From: Lasiosphaeria ovina
Taxonomy: Eukaryota > Ascomycota > Sordariomycetes > Sordariales > Lasiosphaeriaceae
DNA: 64,000 bases
NCBI GenBank assembly: GCA_033439765.1
Contig: JAULSN010000001.1
Span: forward strand, 1,364,001-1,428,000
Reading direction: 5' to 3'
Position 1 is the first letter of the stretch. Every line of letters starts with the position of its first letter. Positions 27,119 to 39,782 of the stretch are shown here, in pieces. The position numbers and the translations under genes are program-made. A model generated the notes under the pieces. That model was not told where the DNA came from and did no database searches. It saw only the letters and a program-made list of their open reading frames with translations.

Positions 27119-27916
27119 CGTTTTCGTAAGTTGCTGTACTAATAGTGCCTGGTCCGGTCCCAGCCCGAAAGCGTCTCGCAGAGGTCATGTTACACAATGA
27201 AGTAAGTGGAGATGCAGCCAGGCCGCTTCCAAGGTTCGCGGGACTCGGGAGGCTGAATGCTAGGGTGGGGCGCTGGCGCTAATCAACAAACACAATGCGA
27301 ATCACGAACTTTCAGGTGATAGGCCCAATAGAACTAGCAATATCACTAGGTAGGTACGTAATAAGGTAGTGTATAAATGAAAAATGATCCTGCTGGTGCC
27401 TATAAATATATGTACGGCGAAGAAGTGGAAAGGAACACGAGGAATGTCTACACTTGTGCATCACTTCATGTTTCACTAGCGACAAACGTTCGTGTCATGG
27501 TCTCATTACATTGGGATGATACGCAGCTATATGATAGGAATGCCAAAATCGGAATCCCCAGTGTTGGGCCCTGAGGGAATATGCATATCCACGCCCTCTC
27601 CCAACATCATCCCCCACGGAGTGATATTTGGCCGGGAAACGCCAACAAACCCATGCACAGCGTGATGCAGAGTTGATCTCTCCAAACCGCCCACAAAGCT
27701 TTGTTCAATGTGAGCAACCTTCTAGGCAGGCTCGACCCCGAGGCCGAGTCAAAGAGGTGCGCATCTCCGGTCCTCGACCGCCTCAGCCTCGTCAGACCAG
27801 ACAACCCAAGCCCACAAGTCCACGTAACTCGGCAGGGAGGGTCGTCCAGCACAGGCAGAGAGGTAAGCAAGCAGCAGTGGAACGGGCGGTGCATGCTAGG
27901 TCCTTTGCGTCTCTGC
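27119..27916. other. Intergenic between the coiled-coil gene and cgr1
   Basis: No coding signal. Contains an AGGTAGGT word near 27349. The promoter of the coiled-coil gene should lie at the low-coordinate end, just above 27118. Confidence 0.5.
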
Positions 27917-28424
27917 TCATGAGTTGGTCATTTTGTTACGCTTCTCCTTGCGCTTCAGCCTCTCGACTCTCTTCTTGTGCATCTTCTCGGCCAGCTTCTC
28001 GAACCGCTCCTTCTCCTCCTTTGCCGCCTTGCTCGCCTTGATGGCCGTTATCCGTCTCTGCAGGGAAGGACATGTCGAGTTAGCAAAATCGACGGCGCTC
28101 CCAGGACAAATCAGCCCGCGTCTCTTTTCTTCTGTTTCGCGTACCTGTCGCTCTCCCTCCTTCTCCTCCTTCATCTCCTTCTCCTTGGCCTTCATTGCCG
28201 TCTGAGCGACGCGCAGTTTCGCGCGCTGGTCATATGCCGTCAGGCCGCCTGTTGGCCGGAATGCTTTCTTCGCGGGCGCCCATTGCATGCCTGCCGCGGT
28301 CCTTGGTCAGCCACCGCCTCGCGCGCATTCGTCAAATGCTATTGGGGGGGAGAAAAATACCATTCTTTCTCATTCCATACGGCTTCTCTGGCGCTTTCGC
28401 GCCTGTCATTATAGTGGTAGACAT
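27917..28424 (-). CDS. cgr1: rRNA-processing protein CGR1
   Basis: Three exons (28424-28361, 28290-28145, 28057-27917) give 116 residues, the normal CGR1 length. The protein starts [20 protein letters not shown]. The first intron falls within the conserved KNGMQW stretch, and [16 protein letters not shown] follows. The rest is one very basic helix ([39 protein letters not shown]). CGR1 is a nucleolar protein needed for pre-rRNA processing and 60S subunit biogenesis in fungi. The first coding exon is short (64 nt), so a start at the internal MQW would be a tempting but wrong choice. Confidence 0.93.
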
Positions 28425-29175
28425 GGTTTGATGGTTGATATGAATACCCAGCAAAAATGTGGTTTACCGCTTGCCAGCTTGAGAGGCAGACTTCTCAATG
28501 CGAAATCGCGAGAGCGGTCAGATAATTTTGGACGGCAGAATTCCAGTCGCATGGTCTTGATTGCGGGGCAACTTATTACCCGCCCCCCACTAGAACACAC
28601 CTTCGTACCAATTGCAGAGCAACACCATTGGATGACATCCCATCTCGTCTTCTCCTGAGGCTTTCAGATTCTAATTTGGAGGCCTTTTTGTAATGCCTCT
28701 GTAATGCCTCTGTAGCCCATCGACTTTCAGGATTGGTGATAGGAGACAAGTTAAGTTACGGGGTGCAATTCACGAATATCGCCTCCGGGCACTGAATGTG
28801 AAAACGACCAAGCCCAGAGAACGTTGCCGGCTCACATTGCTAGGTAGGTACCTAAAAGCGACGAAACAAGATCCCTCCAATAATATGATGTTTCTAGCAT
28901 GGAAAGCTATAAGCACTTTTCATTTTGAACAATTTTGAAACTTTAACCTTTCAGATAACGCCTTGCACCACCAACTCGCCTCGTGATCAGATAAATGTGA
29001 CCGAATATGCACACATGACCCGAGATAGGTATATAAGTATGAGGCCTCATAAATATATGTTCAAGGCTTGAGAAAATAAGACTTCGCTCTCACTTTTGGT
29101 GCCCTTCTGGCATGGTCCAGTTTCTCATTGTCCTTGACATCCGACCCTAACCCTAGCCCCTGACTTTCCGAGACC
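28425..29175. other. Intergenic between cgr1 and SSADH
   Basis: The cgr1 promoter and the SSADH 3' region lie here. It is AT-rich at 28860-29090. Contains the word CTAGGTAGGTACCTA near 28840. No gene seen. Confidence 0.5.
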
Positions 29176-30927
29176 TCACGTCTGAAGCGGCAGACCCATC
29201 CCGCCGTACGTGACCATCTTGGTGGTCTGGTACTCGCCGATGCCGTAGAGGGAGCCCTCCCTGCCGAAGCCGCTCTCCTTGACGCCGCCGAAGGGCGAGG
29301 CCGGGTCCGAGATGAGGCCCGTGTTGACGCCGACCATGCCGACCTCGAGGTGCTCGGCGACGCGGAAGACGCGGTGTAGGTCGCGTGAGAAGAAGTAGCC
29401 GGCCAGGCCGACGAGCGTGGCGTTGGCCAGCCGCACGACCTCGTCCTCGGTGTCGAAGGGGAACAGGCCGGCCACGGGGCCGAACGTCTCCTCGGCCGCC
29501 ATGGCCATGTCGCCCGTCATGCCCGTCAGCACCGTCGGCTGGAAGAAGTTTGGGCCGAGCTCGGGCATCTTGTGGCCGCCAACGACGACCTTAGCGCCCT
29601 TAGCCTCGGCGTCGCGCACGTGCTGGTCGACCTTGTCGAGGGCGCGGTGGTGGATCAGCGGGCCGTGGGTCACGGCGGCGTCGAAGCCGTTGCCGACGGA
29701 GAATTCGCGCACTTTTGCGGCGAACTTTTGCGCAAACTCGTCGTAGACGCCGCGCTGCACGTAGATGCGGTTGGCACACACGCAAGTCTGGCCCGAGGAG
29801 CGGAACTTTGACGTGATGGCGCCGGCGACGGCCAGGTCGACGTCGGCATCGTCGAAGACGATGAAGGGCGCGTTGCCGCCCAGCTCGAGCGAGAGCTTCT
29901 TGAGCGTGCTGGAGCACTGCTTCATGAGCAGCTTGCCGACGGGCGTCGAGCCGGTGAACGAGACCTTGCGCACGGTGGGGTCGGTGGTGAGCACCTCGCC
30001 GACGGCGGGCGTGTTGTCGAGGGCCGTGATGAAGTTGACGACGCCTCTGGGCACGCCGGCGCGGTGGGCCAGCTCGGCCAGGGCGAGCGACGTGTAGGGG
30101 GTCTCGCCGGGGGCCTTGCACACGACGGTGCAGCCGACGGCCAGGGCGGGGCCGATCTTGCGGGTGACCATGGCGGCGGGAAAGTTCCAGGGTGTGATGA
30201 GGGCGCACACGCCGACGGGCTCCTTAATGGTGAAGACGCGGTTCCCGGGCGTCGACGACGGGATGGTGTCGCCGTAGATGCGGGGGGCCTCTTCGCTGAA
30301 CCACTCGAAGAAGTTGGCGGCGTACGTGACCTCGCCCTTGGCATCGGCCATGGGCTTGCCGTTCTCCCAGGTGATGAGGGTGGCGAGGTCCTCGGCGTTC
30401 TCGACCATGAGGTCGTACCACCTCCTCAGCAGCTTGGACCGCTCCCGGCCCGTCGTCTTCCGGAAGCTCTCAAAAGCCGTCTCGGCGGCGGCGATGGCGG
30501 TCTGCGTGTCCTCTTTGGAGAACTCGGGGCAGGTGCCGATGAACTTTCCCGTGGCCGGGTCTGTGAGAGGGGCGTGTGAGCTGGCACGGCCCGAGACGGG
30601 GAGCGTGAGAGGTCGACACCATACCATTGACTTCAAACGTCTTGCCCGACTTTGCCTTCACCCACTCGCCATTGACGTAGCAGACATCCTGCTTGAACAG
30701 GGAGGGGTCTTTGAGCTAGAGCCGGGTCAGCACCGGCCCTGGGTGGTGTGGACATGCACTTATGCGCGATGCGCTCTCACGCCACTGACCTTGGGAGCCA
30801 TTGTTGAGGCCAGGCGGGAACACGACAGCGACAGCGATAATACGGCTGGCAGGGTTGATCTTTGGAACCGGGACCTGGTTGCGGCCCGTGAGACGGAGAA
30901 GAGCGTCTTTTGTAGCGACATCGACAT
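29176..30927 (-). CDS. Succinate-semialdehyde dehydrogenase [NAD(P)+], probably mitochondrial
   Basis: Three exons (30927-30790, 30715-30625, 30560-29176) give 537 residues. The first exon is an Arg/Ser-rich, acid-free presequence (MSMSLQKTLFSVSRAATRSR). The aldehyde dehydrogenase fold follows: NAD-binding TPWNFPAAMVTRKIGPALA and FTGSTPVGK, catalytic general base in ELGGNAPFIVFDDAD, and nucleophile Cys in GQTCVCANRIY (about residue 336). EETFGPVAGLFPF and SPFGGVKESGFGREG close the domain. The sequence GLISDPASPFGGVKESGFG is typical of the SSADH branch. It converts succinate semialdehyde to succinate, the last step of the GABA shunt. The first exon ends exactly after MAPK, so a second, in-frame ATG at 30801 could make a form without the presequence. 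Confidence 0.92.
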
Positions 30928-32270
30928 GGTGTTGTTGCCCTGTGTTGTCGTGTGCCGGGACTTGTCGGGCAAGAGGAGCCAATGCCCAGGCCGTGAGGAG
31001 CCGAGATCAGAGCGGTGCGAGGGCTACGGAGATGCGGATGAGGGGTCGGATTTGGGGATGACGCCAATCACGTTGCGCTCTTGCTACGAATGCTCAATGG
31101 CTCGTAGGACTACCTAATCAGTACTCCCTGGTGTGTCCTTGCGCCTTGATATATGGAGGTGTGTATGTGCATATGGCATATTATGGTCGATAGGGGGCTG
31201 CCGAGAGAGCTTACACCATGGCGGTCTCTCAGTAAACGCCGATGACGTAGAGTATCGGAGCTGTCGACAGCATGATCATCAGACGACCACAACGGCCGGT
31301 TATAGTGGGTACGGTGCTAACGCCGGCGCGGTGCGGGGAGCGGAGAACAGGAAGGCGCCTAACATCGGCATGTCGACCGCTTCATTCTGCATCCATCACC
31401 GGAGTCCGTATGGATGGAGCAACCGAGCTGCAAATACTAGTTAGTAACCTAAGGTAATCCCGTACCCCGTACATCATTGGCCAATTTCAAGAATCTGCGT
31501 TGTCGGCATTGAGGGGTGCGGGGGATCGCTGCCTCCCGGACTCCCACGCCCTTGGGTCACGGCTCGCATCGGACCAAGCTTCGCCAAGTCAATATCGCGG
31601 CAGTGCCCGACCTTACTTACAAACATCCATACCTGCCTATATGAGGGCTGGAGATTGCTTTAATGCGTGGCAGAGGATACAAGGCACGATTGATGCATCC
31701 TGGGCTGCATGTTGTCCGCCTTCACGGACTGGTTCTTTAGCTTGGAGGGTTTTGGATTGCTTGGCTTGAGAATTCTGGCTTGCCCAGGTTGCTGCCTGCT
31801 TCAGGGAGCAGCCACCAAACAGAAATAGTCGGCCGAGGAGGGTGTGGACGGTAATATACTTACTGCACGAGCTACCTAAGGCATTCGCAGACACTGGTAC
31901 CTTAGTTTATCGCTGTCGACATGATTCGGGCCGTGTTTCGAAATAAAATTCGTGCCTAGACCGCTCTGTCATCACACAGCATCGTCTCTGGCGAGGCCGG
32001 GTTGTCGATCCATACACCTCCAGCCTTAGCCCGACCATTCACGCCTCTCGCTAAAGGGATCTCGGGCCACAGCAGGACACCCAATGCTCTTTCCTCGACC
32101 GACACGCGGGTCCCTGCCTGCTTCCTGAGCCGAATACGGGTAGTGGAGGGCACTCAATCCCCAACACCCGACGGGACAGACCCGGCTCAATTTATTCAAT
32201 TGTCGCTGCTAAGGTAGGTAGCTATGCCTAGGTGACATATATCATAGGTATTCCGGGCAAGGCCTCCACA
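30928..32270. other. Divergent promoter region between SSADH and the GH79 gene
   Basis: About 1.3 kb with no gene I can support. AGGTAGGT-type words occur near 31449, 31873 and 32212, the last one 50-60 bases before the GH79 start. Confidence 0.5.
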
Positions 32271-34411
32271 ATGCTCTTCTTGCTGGCCAGTTTCCCTCTT
32301 TTGGCCTCTCTGCTGCGCCTTTGCTCTCCAGGCACAGCGTCTACTGCCTGGCTTCCCTGGTACGTCATGAGGCCAATCGCTTTCCTCTCTGCTGCCTCTG
32401 GCAGTCCTGCGTTGGTGGCGCCCCAGTATACGGTGAACAGCTCCACAAGCCAGAGCCCCGTTTTCGATGGCTATGTGAGCTTCAGCATCGAGTTTTCCAG
32501 CTTTCCCGATTTCGCAGGTGAGTCAGAACAGGCCATACTGCCCTCGGGGGTGGAATCGTGCTGAACCGTGACCATCGGCCCAGGGAACAGCTCCCATCCC
32601 AACACCTTCTCGGACATTCTCTTGGGGAATATCAGAGACCTGATAGGCGCCAAACCATACATCCGGGTTGGGGGGAACACCCAGGACTACGCCCTGTACA
32701 ACGCCTCTCTCCCGTACGCCCTCAACGGCACATTCGACCTCGCGCGGTCAGCCGACTACCCAACCACCATATTCATTGGGCCCTCGTACTTTGAGTCTTA
32801 CACCACCTGGAAGGATGTCAAGTTTAGTCATGGCTTCAACCTCGGCCTCGGCGGAAACAGGTCGAGCGGCTGGCAGACCCTGCTGGACACGGTCCCGCTA
32901 GCCTGCAAGGTCCTGGGCGCAGGGAAGCTGTATGCCTGGACGTACGGGAACGAGCCAGATCTTTACTCCACGTCCTCGCAGGGCCCTGTGAGGCTGCCCG
33001 ACTGGAACGAGACGCAGTATGTCAAGCAGTGGCTCAACGGGACCCGGGCCATCAAGGCTCTGCTCGACAAGAACTGCCCCGAGCTCGCCGTTCCAGCTGC
33101 CTACGGCTACATTGCCCCGTCGTTCGCCGGTGTAGGGAACCGCCTGAAGGCGCCAGTGGCGTGGGCACAGGACCTGGACACGGACGGGGATATCAAGCTG
33201 TTCTCTACGCACAAGTAAGCGTTGGGATTCTCCCGAGCCCGCCATCTGGCTGGCTGTCTGACTGTGATTAGTTATATCAGTGGCGCCACCTCGCTGGGAG
33301 TGACGCTGCAGGGGACGTTGATGAATCACTCCATCACGAAACGTTCAGTCGATGCCCATATTTTAGAATACAGTAACATCACGAGCGCTAGCTCGGCCGT
33401 GCCGCCTCTCATATTCGGCGAGACAAACTCGTTGTATAACCAAGGCCGGCCTGGCCTGTCCAATACCTTTGGCGCTGCGCTATGGGGTGTTGATTTCAAC
33501 CTGTACTCGGCCTCGGTCGGCTTCAAGAGGGTTCACATGCACATGGGGACCAACTACAGAGTGCGTCTCACATCCGATCTCCCTCTTCCACCCCCTATCA
33601 CACCCCATCCTGAGTGAAGATGAGGAACCATTGCTGACCCTACCAACCCGCCAACCAGTACGCCTCGTGGCAGCCCATCGAGACCGATAAGGCCAGCAGG
33701 GGCACCAAGGCGCCGTACTACGGCAACATCGCCGTAGCAGCCATGCTGGGCAACTCGACGCGCAACCCCGTCTCAGTCGTCGAGATCCCGCTGTCTTCTG
33801 ACCCGCGCGAGGCGGCCTACGCGGCATACGTCGACGGCGGCACGACGCTGGCGCGCATCATGGTGCTGAACCTGCGCAGCTACAACACCACGGTCGACGG
33901 CGCCGGTCTGGTGCCGACGGGGCCAACGCCGCGGCCCGCTGCCGTCTACCGCTTCACCATCGCTCCTGGTAGCAGCCTGTCGAAGAACGGCACCGCGTTC
34001 GCCGTCCAGCGCCTGTGGGCCAACGGCAGCGACGCCATCACCGGCATCACCTGGGACGGCTGGAGCTACAACGTCGAGCTCGACGGCGGCCGCCCCGCCA
34101 GGCTGCGTAATGTCACTGTGGGCGAGACGGGGCTCGTGGGCGAGGATGCCACGGTCTCTGTCACGGTGCCGGACTCGACTGCCGCCCTGTTGAGCTTTGT
34201 TGGTATCTCGCCGGCGGGCAGCGGTGGCGGTGACAATGCCGGTAGCGGTGGCGGTGATGGCGGCGGTAGCAATGAGAGTGGCGGCAGCAGCAACACTCAC
34301 AATTATGGAACTAGCCGCACCAGTGACGTTGGCACTGTCGGGCAGACCAGCACCGGTAGACAAACGAGTGCAGCGTCAAGACGGCGGAATATTTTGGGCG
34401 TGGCGATATAA
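32271..34411 (+). CDS. Secreted glycoside hydrolase family 79 (beta-glucuronidase-like)
   Basis: Four exons (32271-32517, 32584-33214, 33272-33560, 33659-34411) give 639 residues. The start gives a signal peptide (MLFLLASFPLLASLLRLCSP), though the hydrophobic region is long. The TIM-barrel shows YIRVGGNTQDYALYN, the acid/base Glu in AWTYGNEPDLYS (about E206) and the nucleophile Glu in PPLIFGETNSLYN (about E343). A beta-sandwich GH79 C-terminal domain follows. Many N-glycosylation sites (NGT, NSS, NTT, NGS) fit secretion. The last 65 residues are a Gly/Ser/Asn/Thr-rich linker ending in a basic segment, unlike the compact end of many family members. Fungal members release glucuronic acid or 4-O-methyl-glucuronic acid from arabinogalactan-type glycans; the exact substrate here is not shown. 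Confidence 0.9.
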
Positions 34412-35026
34412 GACGGAGTGACTGGGGAGGATCAAAAAGGAAAAGTTCAAAAGGAGAAGGGCAAAATTGGAAGTCATGTCATGTCATGTTCATTTTACCA
34501 AAATTCATTGTTTGGCTCTCTTGCTTGTATACGAAATGATATACAACGTCCTCCATCACGAAGGTGGAGGTATCCCGAGGTGGACAATAAGCAGCAACAT
34601 GAACGCCCATCGAGCATCTAGACCAATCCCAAGAGAGACAGAGAGAGAGAGAGATTGTGCATTGTCGACATCCCGGAAGAAATAAAACAACTCCTCCCAA
34701 ACGACCGGTGAGATTAAGAGAGATCCGACACGTTCAACTCCTTCGCTTTCCCCTAAACCTATAACACACACACACACAAACACATACGCGGGCGAAAGGG
34801 CTAGGTCACTGCGGCGGGATTGTTTCCCACGCCGCGCTTCCGTCCCTTTCTCCGCTTACTTTTTTTGGGGCACAAGAGCGCAATTCGTCCCAATATTTGT
34901 CTTCTTTCCATCCGATCGATAATTCGGCATGGACAAAAAACGGGGTTCAGACGAGAGGAACAAAATGGACGACACGGCAATGGCCTTCTTTTCATTTAAT
35001 TTTTTTTTTGCTGTTGGCTCGAGAGC
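34412..35026. other. Intergenic, tail to tail (GH79 / four-TM gene)
   Basis: Contains an AG dinucleotide tract at 34631-34654 and a short CA tract near 34764-34778. No gene seen. Confidence 0.5.
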
Positions 35027-35917
35027 CTAGCCAGTGCGGAGAGGCAGCTTCCTGTCGAGCGTGTAGAAGGCCTGCGTGCGCGGGGTAAAGGGCATGGTGC
35101 GCGGGGTGGCGGGCGGCTGCATCTCCCACTGCTTGTCGTTGTCGGCCTCCTCCTCGTCGTCATCGTCGCGAATGTCGTTGAGGGGGTTGGGGAACATTGC
35201 CCAGGCAGCTAGGGCCGTGTTGCAGAGATAGATGAACCTAGAAACCGCGTTAGCACACACATGTCGAGCAGCTCCAGACTCTGGACGGCGGGTAGGCAGG
35301 CTTACATCATCACGACTGTCACGGCAAAGGCGCCCTTGGCCATGTAGCAGTCCTTGACAGCGCCGTACGGCTCCGCGATGCTGCAGCTCATCCGGATATA
35401 CCAGGCCACGGAGCTCGGGTAGCGCTTGTCGGCGTAGTCGGGGCCGGCCTGGCCGTAGACTCCCACGACGTAGAGGACCATCAAGCCGAAACTAGTCAGA
35501 AGGCCGACGATGGGGTAGAAGACCTTCATGATGCTAGCGATCATCTTGGCCAAGAGGACGAAGAGGGAGAGGATGGAGATGGCCACGCAGAAGTTGGTCA
35601 ATCTGCGGTCACCGGCGGTTAGAGTCCGGCTGCTCGATCTCGAGCCAAGATAAGGGGGAAACTCACGACTGCGACCACACAAACGGGATATTTGGCAGTG
35701 GCCGGTGATTCGCATACGCGTATAGAATCATGTTGGGGTTCGAGTTTAGCTGGTTGTTGAACCCGATGCGCCAAAACAGCGTCCGGTAGGCATCGGGCTG
35801 GGAGATGCCGAACAGGACGAGGGCGGCGATGGTGCCAGCCAGCTCGGGGATCAAGCCCCAGTAGAGCGCCTTATGGAGCCTCCATTTCCGGTGGAGGATC
35901 TTGTATGTGCGCACCAT
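35027..35917 (-). CDS. Conserved four-TM membrane protein, function unknown
   Basis: Three exons (35917-35667, 35602-35306, 35237-35027) give 252 residues in one frame; all donors and acceptors are GT-AG. Four hydrophobic helices are visible: ALYWGLIPELAGTIAALVLF near 17-36; VAISILSLFVLLAKMIASIM near 89-108; VGLLTSFGLMVLYVVGVYG near 115-133; and a last one spanning the second intron (GAFAVTVVMFIYLCNTALAA). The N-terminus is basic (MVRTYKILHRKWRLHK) and the C-terminal 60 residues are acidic then Thr/Pro-rich (DDDDEEEADND, TPRTMPFTPRTQ). The layout suggests both ends face the cytosol. Proteins of this build are common in filamentous ascomycetes, but I know of no assigned function. Confidence 0.8.
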
Positions 35918-38760
35918 CTTGAGAGCCTGTGTTTATGTCTCGGAAGGTTATGTAAACCGTCGACTCAGAGAGCTGATTCCGCCTTTACTGCCGGGTCACA
36001 ATTGGCGACGCTGGTCCCGGTTCCCCTCACTTCGGAGTGAATGTCGTCGCGTGGCGCGGACAATCCGACGATCGTCGCTGAACTTGCCAGCGATTGCGGT
36101 GCTGGGGAGGTCTCACATCCAGGTCGGTTTCTCGGTTGGCGATCAGATCCCCGAGACTCCTTTTCTGCGGCGGAGACAAGCAAGACGGCGTTCCTGAGAG
36201 ACAAAAAGGGAGGGGGACGGCAGCGGCGATTAATATCGACTCTTTGCAGTGATAACGCCCGCCCTTCCCGGCACTCTCCCAAGCGCACCGTCTGTCCTGC
36301 CGCCCAAGGTCCCAGGCCCCCATGCCGAGTAGCCTGAAAGATGCAGGTGGCCGGTCAATCACAGGGCAGTACCCAATCGGAGAGACGAGAGGGTGTGGGA
36401 CGCGGGCGGCGTCTAAGCGCCCAGCGCCTCCAATCCCGCGCCAGCGATTCGCGGGGAAGAGTTGCAGGGGCTGACAGAACTGCAACCACTTGCGCCCATT
36501 TGGTGCTCTCGGGTGCCGTCTGACCACCCACGGCCCAGCAACCTCTTTCGAGCCTCCAGTGTACTGTACCTCGACCCGCCCGTCCACGCCGCATTGCGAC
36601 CAACTTTCGGTCTAGCACTTTTGGGGGGGAGGAGTGAGATGGTCAGTGCTTCCGCTTCCACTGATTGCGCACCTCTGATGAGCTTGACGATTCAAGCTTT
36701 CAAATCCCATCCCATATTGCTTATTAGTTCGGCATGGCCAGGAGCGAAGCGTCGGTGCACCAACTGAGTGTGCTTGGTACCTGATGGCGTGCGTGGAGAA
36801 AAGGGACTAGTGGCTCGTTTGGCCGCTTGCTGGCCGGACCCGTCTTTGCCGTCGATAAATGTTCCGATGGGGCCGCTCCCGCGGCTTCACTTCTGCTCCA
36901 TGAGGCGCCGGCCTAGGCGGCCCCCATCGACCCATTGCCCCACTAACTAACCGACAGTTTCCTACGGAGTTCAGGTGCGGGCATTCCGATACAAGAGTAA
37001 TCTGTGCTGCGGTATCCGGTATCCGTAGACACCTTGAGCTCGTTCAATCTTGCGGTCGAGTCGGGATAGTTCCCAACGCATAGCCCGTTACCCGTGGGGT
37101 TATTATCGTTGAGAGGCATCTCGAAAAAACTCGAGTGTCCAATCTCTGTGATCTGTTGGTCGGCTGTTCGGCCGTTGGGCGTTACAATGGGGGAAATGGA
37201 TTGTGGGTTCCTAAAATGCAACATGAATGGCCTCAAAGTGCCTCTGGTGTAATCTTAAGTAAGCACAGGGTGAAAACATGCTGACAAAAAACGACCGTGT
37301 CTGTTGATTGGCGGTTGAAACCACGATCGATCAGGGCGCTACTCAGTAGCATTCCGAATGGCGCTTTGCGACTGACGCACGACACCAGCGCCGGTACTGT
37401 CGGTCTGGGGTAGGCTCTGAGCCGAACCCTTGACCATGCCTTGCTGTCAGTCTGTCCGAACCGAGCCTCGCCGGCACGCGGTGCGGATCAACACAATCGG
37501 CTCAAGGGTAAGGGTAAGGGGCGATCACGGGGCTAGGGCACGGCCGCCGTGATGGCCGTGAACTCTTGACAGGTTGCATCCGAAAGTTACCTCACAAGAC
37601 AGAATTATACCAAGCACGGAGTAGTACATAATACGTGTAGGAGAGGCTTCGTATACTCTAGAGTGCAGAACGCGGGTTAGCCCGGTTACCACTGAAAGAA
37701 CTCAAAAGCTACTGTAGGATTATATTGGGGTTGCCCTTGCCAATTGCTGAGAGGCGCGCATCGGATTTCGTTTCTGAGATCGAGATCGAGATCGACTTTT
37801 TCCCGATAACCGCTTCTGAAACGAAGCTCGACCGCTCCCGTCTCTTCCGAATTTGGAGCTGACTTCCTTGAGGGAAACTACTTCCTTAAAACGGAGGCAA
37901 TTCAATTATCAGGCCACTTTTGCGGAGGGCCACGCTGATTGGTCCAGGGCGTGTATCGCGGGGTGGGCCAAGCCCAGGGCGGAATAGGCCCTTCCAGAAC
38001 TGGGCGATCCTCTCACAAGCCCAATTGTGGGACGTCAAAGCCGCACCCAACACTGCAACACTGGCGCATTCCGTTTTCGTTTCGTTTTGACCACGACGCT
38101 ACAAAGTTTGTCTTTGGGTTGTGTGAATGGCGGGTCGGAGGGTGAGGCGCTTTGGCAAGGCGGAGGTTTTGGGGAGTTTCCAAGTAGCAAGCTGGTTGAG
38201 CAAGGTTTGACCTAACGAGTTAAGTGCGAAGCAGACCTTGGGTATCTCGACTGTTCACGGCGAACCATCTAGGAGCTGCGGACGCCAAAAAGCCAAATGC
38301 TCTCTAACTTGGGAGTGTGTAACAAAGGGTCGAATTGACCGACTCGTGTGCTAATAGAAGCGGATTGGAGATTCTTCACAACGAAGAGTACCAACCTGAA
38401 GGGTTGTACCGCGTCTTGGACGGATTAATGTGGAGATCTGGATACGGAATATGGGGCGGAACCTAAAGAGAGGCCCGTCGACTGGCAGCGGCAGGGATGG
38501 GCGGGTGCCGCCGTCGACAACACACCAAATTGCAGGAGGCTCTAGACCTTAATGGACCTCGTAACCCCTGTCGGACGCTCCTGCCTCAGGGCGACTCTCT
38601 GCCACGGCCCTCAACCAAGTGGGCTGTTTCTGTTGCTGTCGCCGGCCCCGACCTCACCTACTTCAGTGGGAACATAGACACTACGACCGGGGGAAAGAGC
38701 TTCTGAAGTGTCAACCGCGTGTGGTCCAGAAAACGGAAGCTACTACCTGAGCCTCGCCCG
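35918..38760. other. Long intergenic region upstream of the histidine kinase
   Basis: About 2.8 kb. The open frames are short and change frame often, with no domain. The promoter of the four-TM gene lies near 35918-36200. I see no RNA gene. The (TTACC)n tract follows immediately. Confidence 0.5.
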
Positions 38761-38815
38761 ACCTTACCTTACCTTACCTTACCTTACCATACCTTACCTT
38801 ACCTTACCTTACCTA
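38761..38815. repeat. (ACCTT)n / (TTACC)n pentanucleotide microsatellite
   Basis: About eleven near-perfect copies of a five-base unit, with one ACCAT variant in the middle, run into ACCTACCTAAGGTACC. It lies about 1 kb before the first in-frame ATG of the kinase, probably in its promoter or leader. Confidence 0.9.
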
Positions 38816-39782
38816 CCTAAGGTACCTCAGAGCTACCACTAAGACGACTCATCGCACCGACCCCCCTCGTCCTCGTCCACATTGCCTTGTCCATCGCACA
38901 TGCCGTCCGAGACCAGGCCGGCTCGCCGAGCCTCCGCAGCACCTCGAAGAAACTGACAGACAGGTCTGGCTTCGTGGCTCTGGTTAATGGCTTCGCAGCC
39001 GGGTTCCATCTCCGATAACCGCCGCCCCTATCTGGTCGTTTGCCAGTTACCGCTGGCCACGATCGTCGGTAGAGGGCTGTCCCGGCGCCCAATCCCGTTG
39101 CCGACTGCTGAAAGGCGGCCTGGTAGCGCCTTACCGCACCGTCGAGGCCCTCCGACCTAGCTCCCGACTTGATGACGCTGGAGGACAGGGCCGAGCCCCA
39201 TATCTCGTCTCGCCGCACTGCCGCGCCCCTTCCTCTCCCTCGCCACCCGTCCCCCGTGCCGCCTCTCGGAGATTCTTGTCCGCCCACCAACCCCACCCGC
39301 CACGGAGCCACCGGCCTTCCCCCCGCCGACCTCGCCAGCAAAAGCGGGCTGCTCCCGGGCGCCTCGACGCCTGACAGCAGCCGGCATGGTCTGACGTCTC
39401 TTCCAACAGCAGCCCACCATCCACCGCTGTCGTCGTCGCCACCACAATCACCAACCTCTGGACCTGGCCCAACCACTGGGCCCCGGCCAGCCTCGACAAC
39501 GTCGACATCCGAGACAACAACAGGAATACGATCATCGCCAGCCTCGCTAGGGAAGAGATCGTCCGAGCCGGATCAGCACCCCGCCCCTCCACTCGAGTCC
39601 CCCACCAAAAAAACCCGTCTGGTGCCACCCGGCAGCCTCTCCCTCCCCCTCCGCCCCAGACCCCAGCCGGGCTCGCACCCACACGACCGGATCTATCCTC
39701 ACCGCTCTTCTTCTCCAGCTCGTACAAGCGCACGTCGGCCCGCCGCCACGGCTTCGCCGGTTCCGAGGTGTCATCGTCAGTC

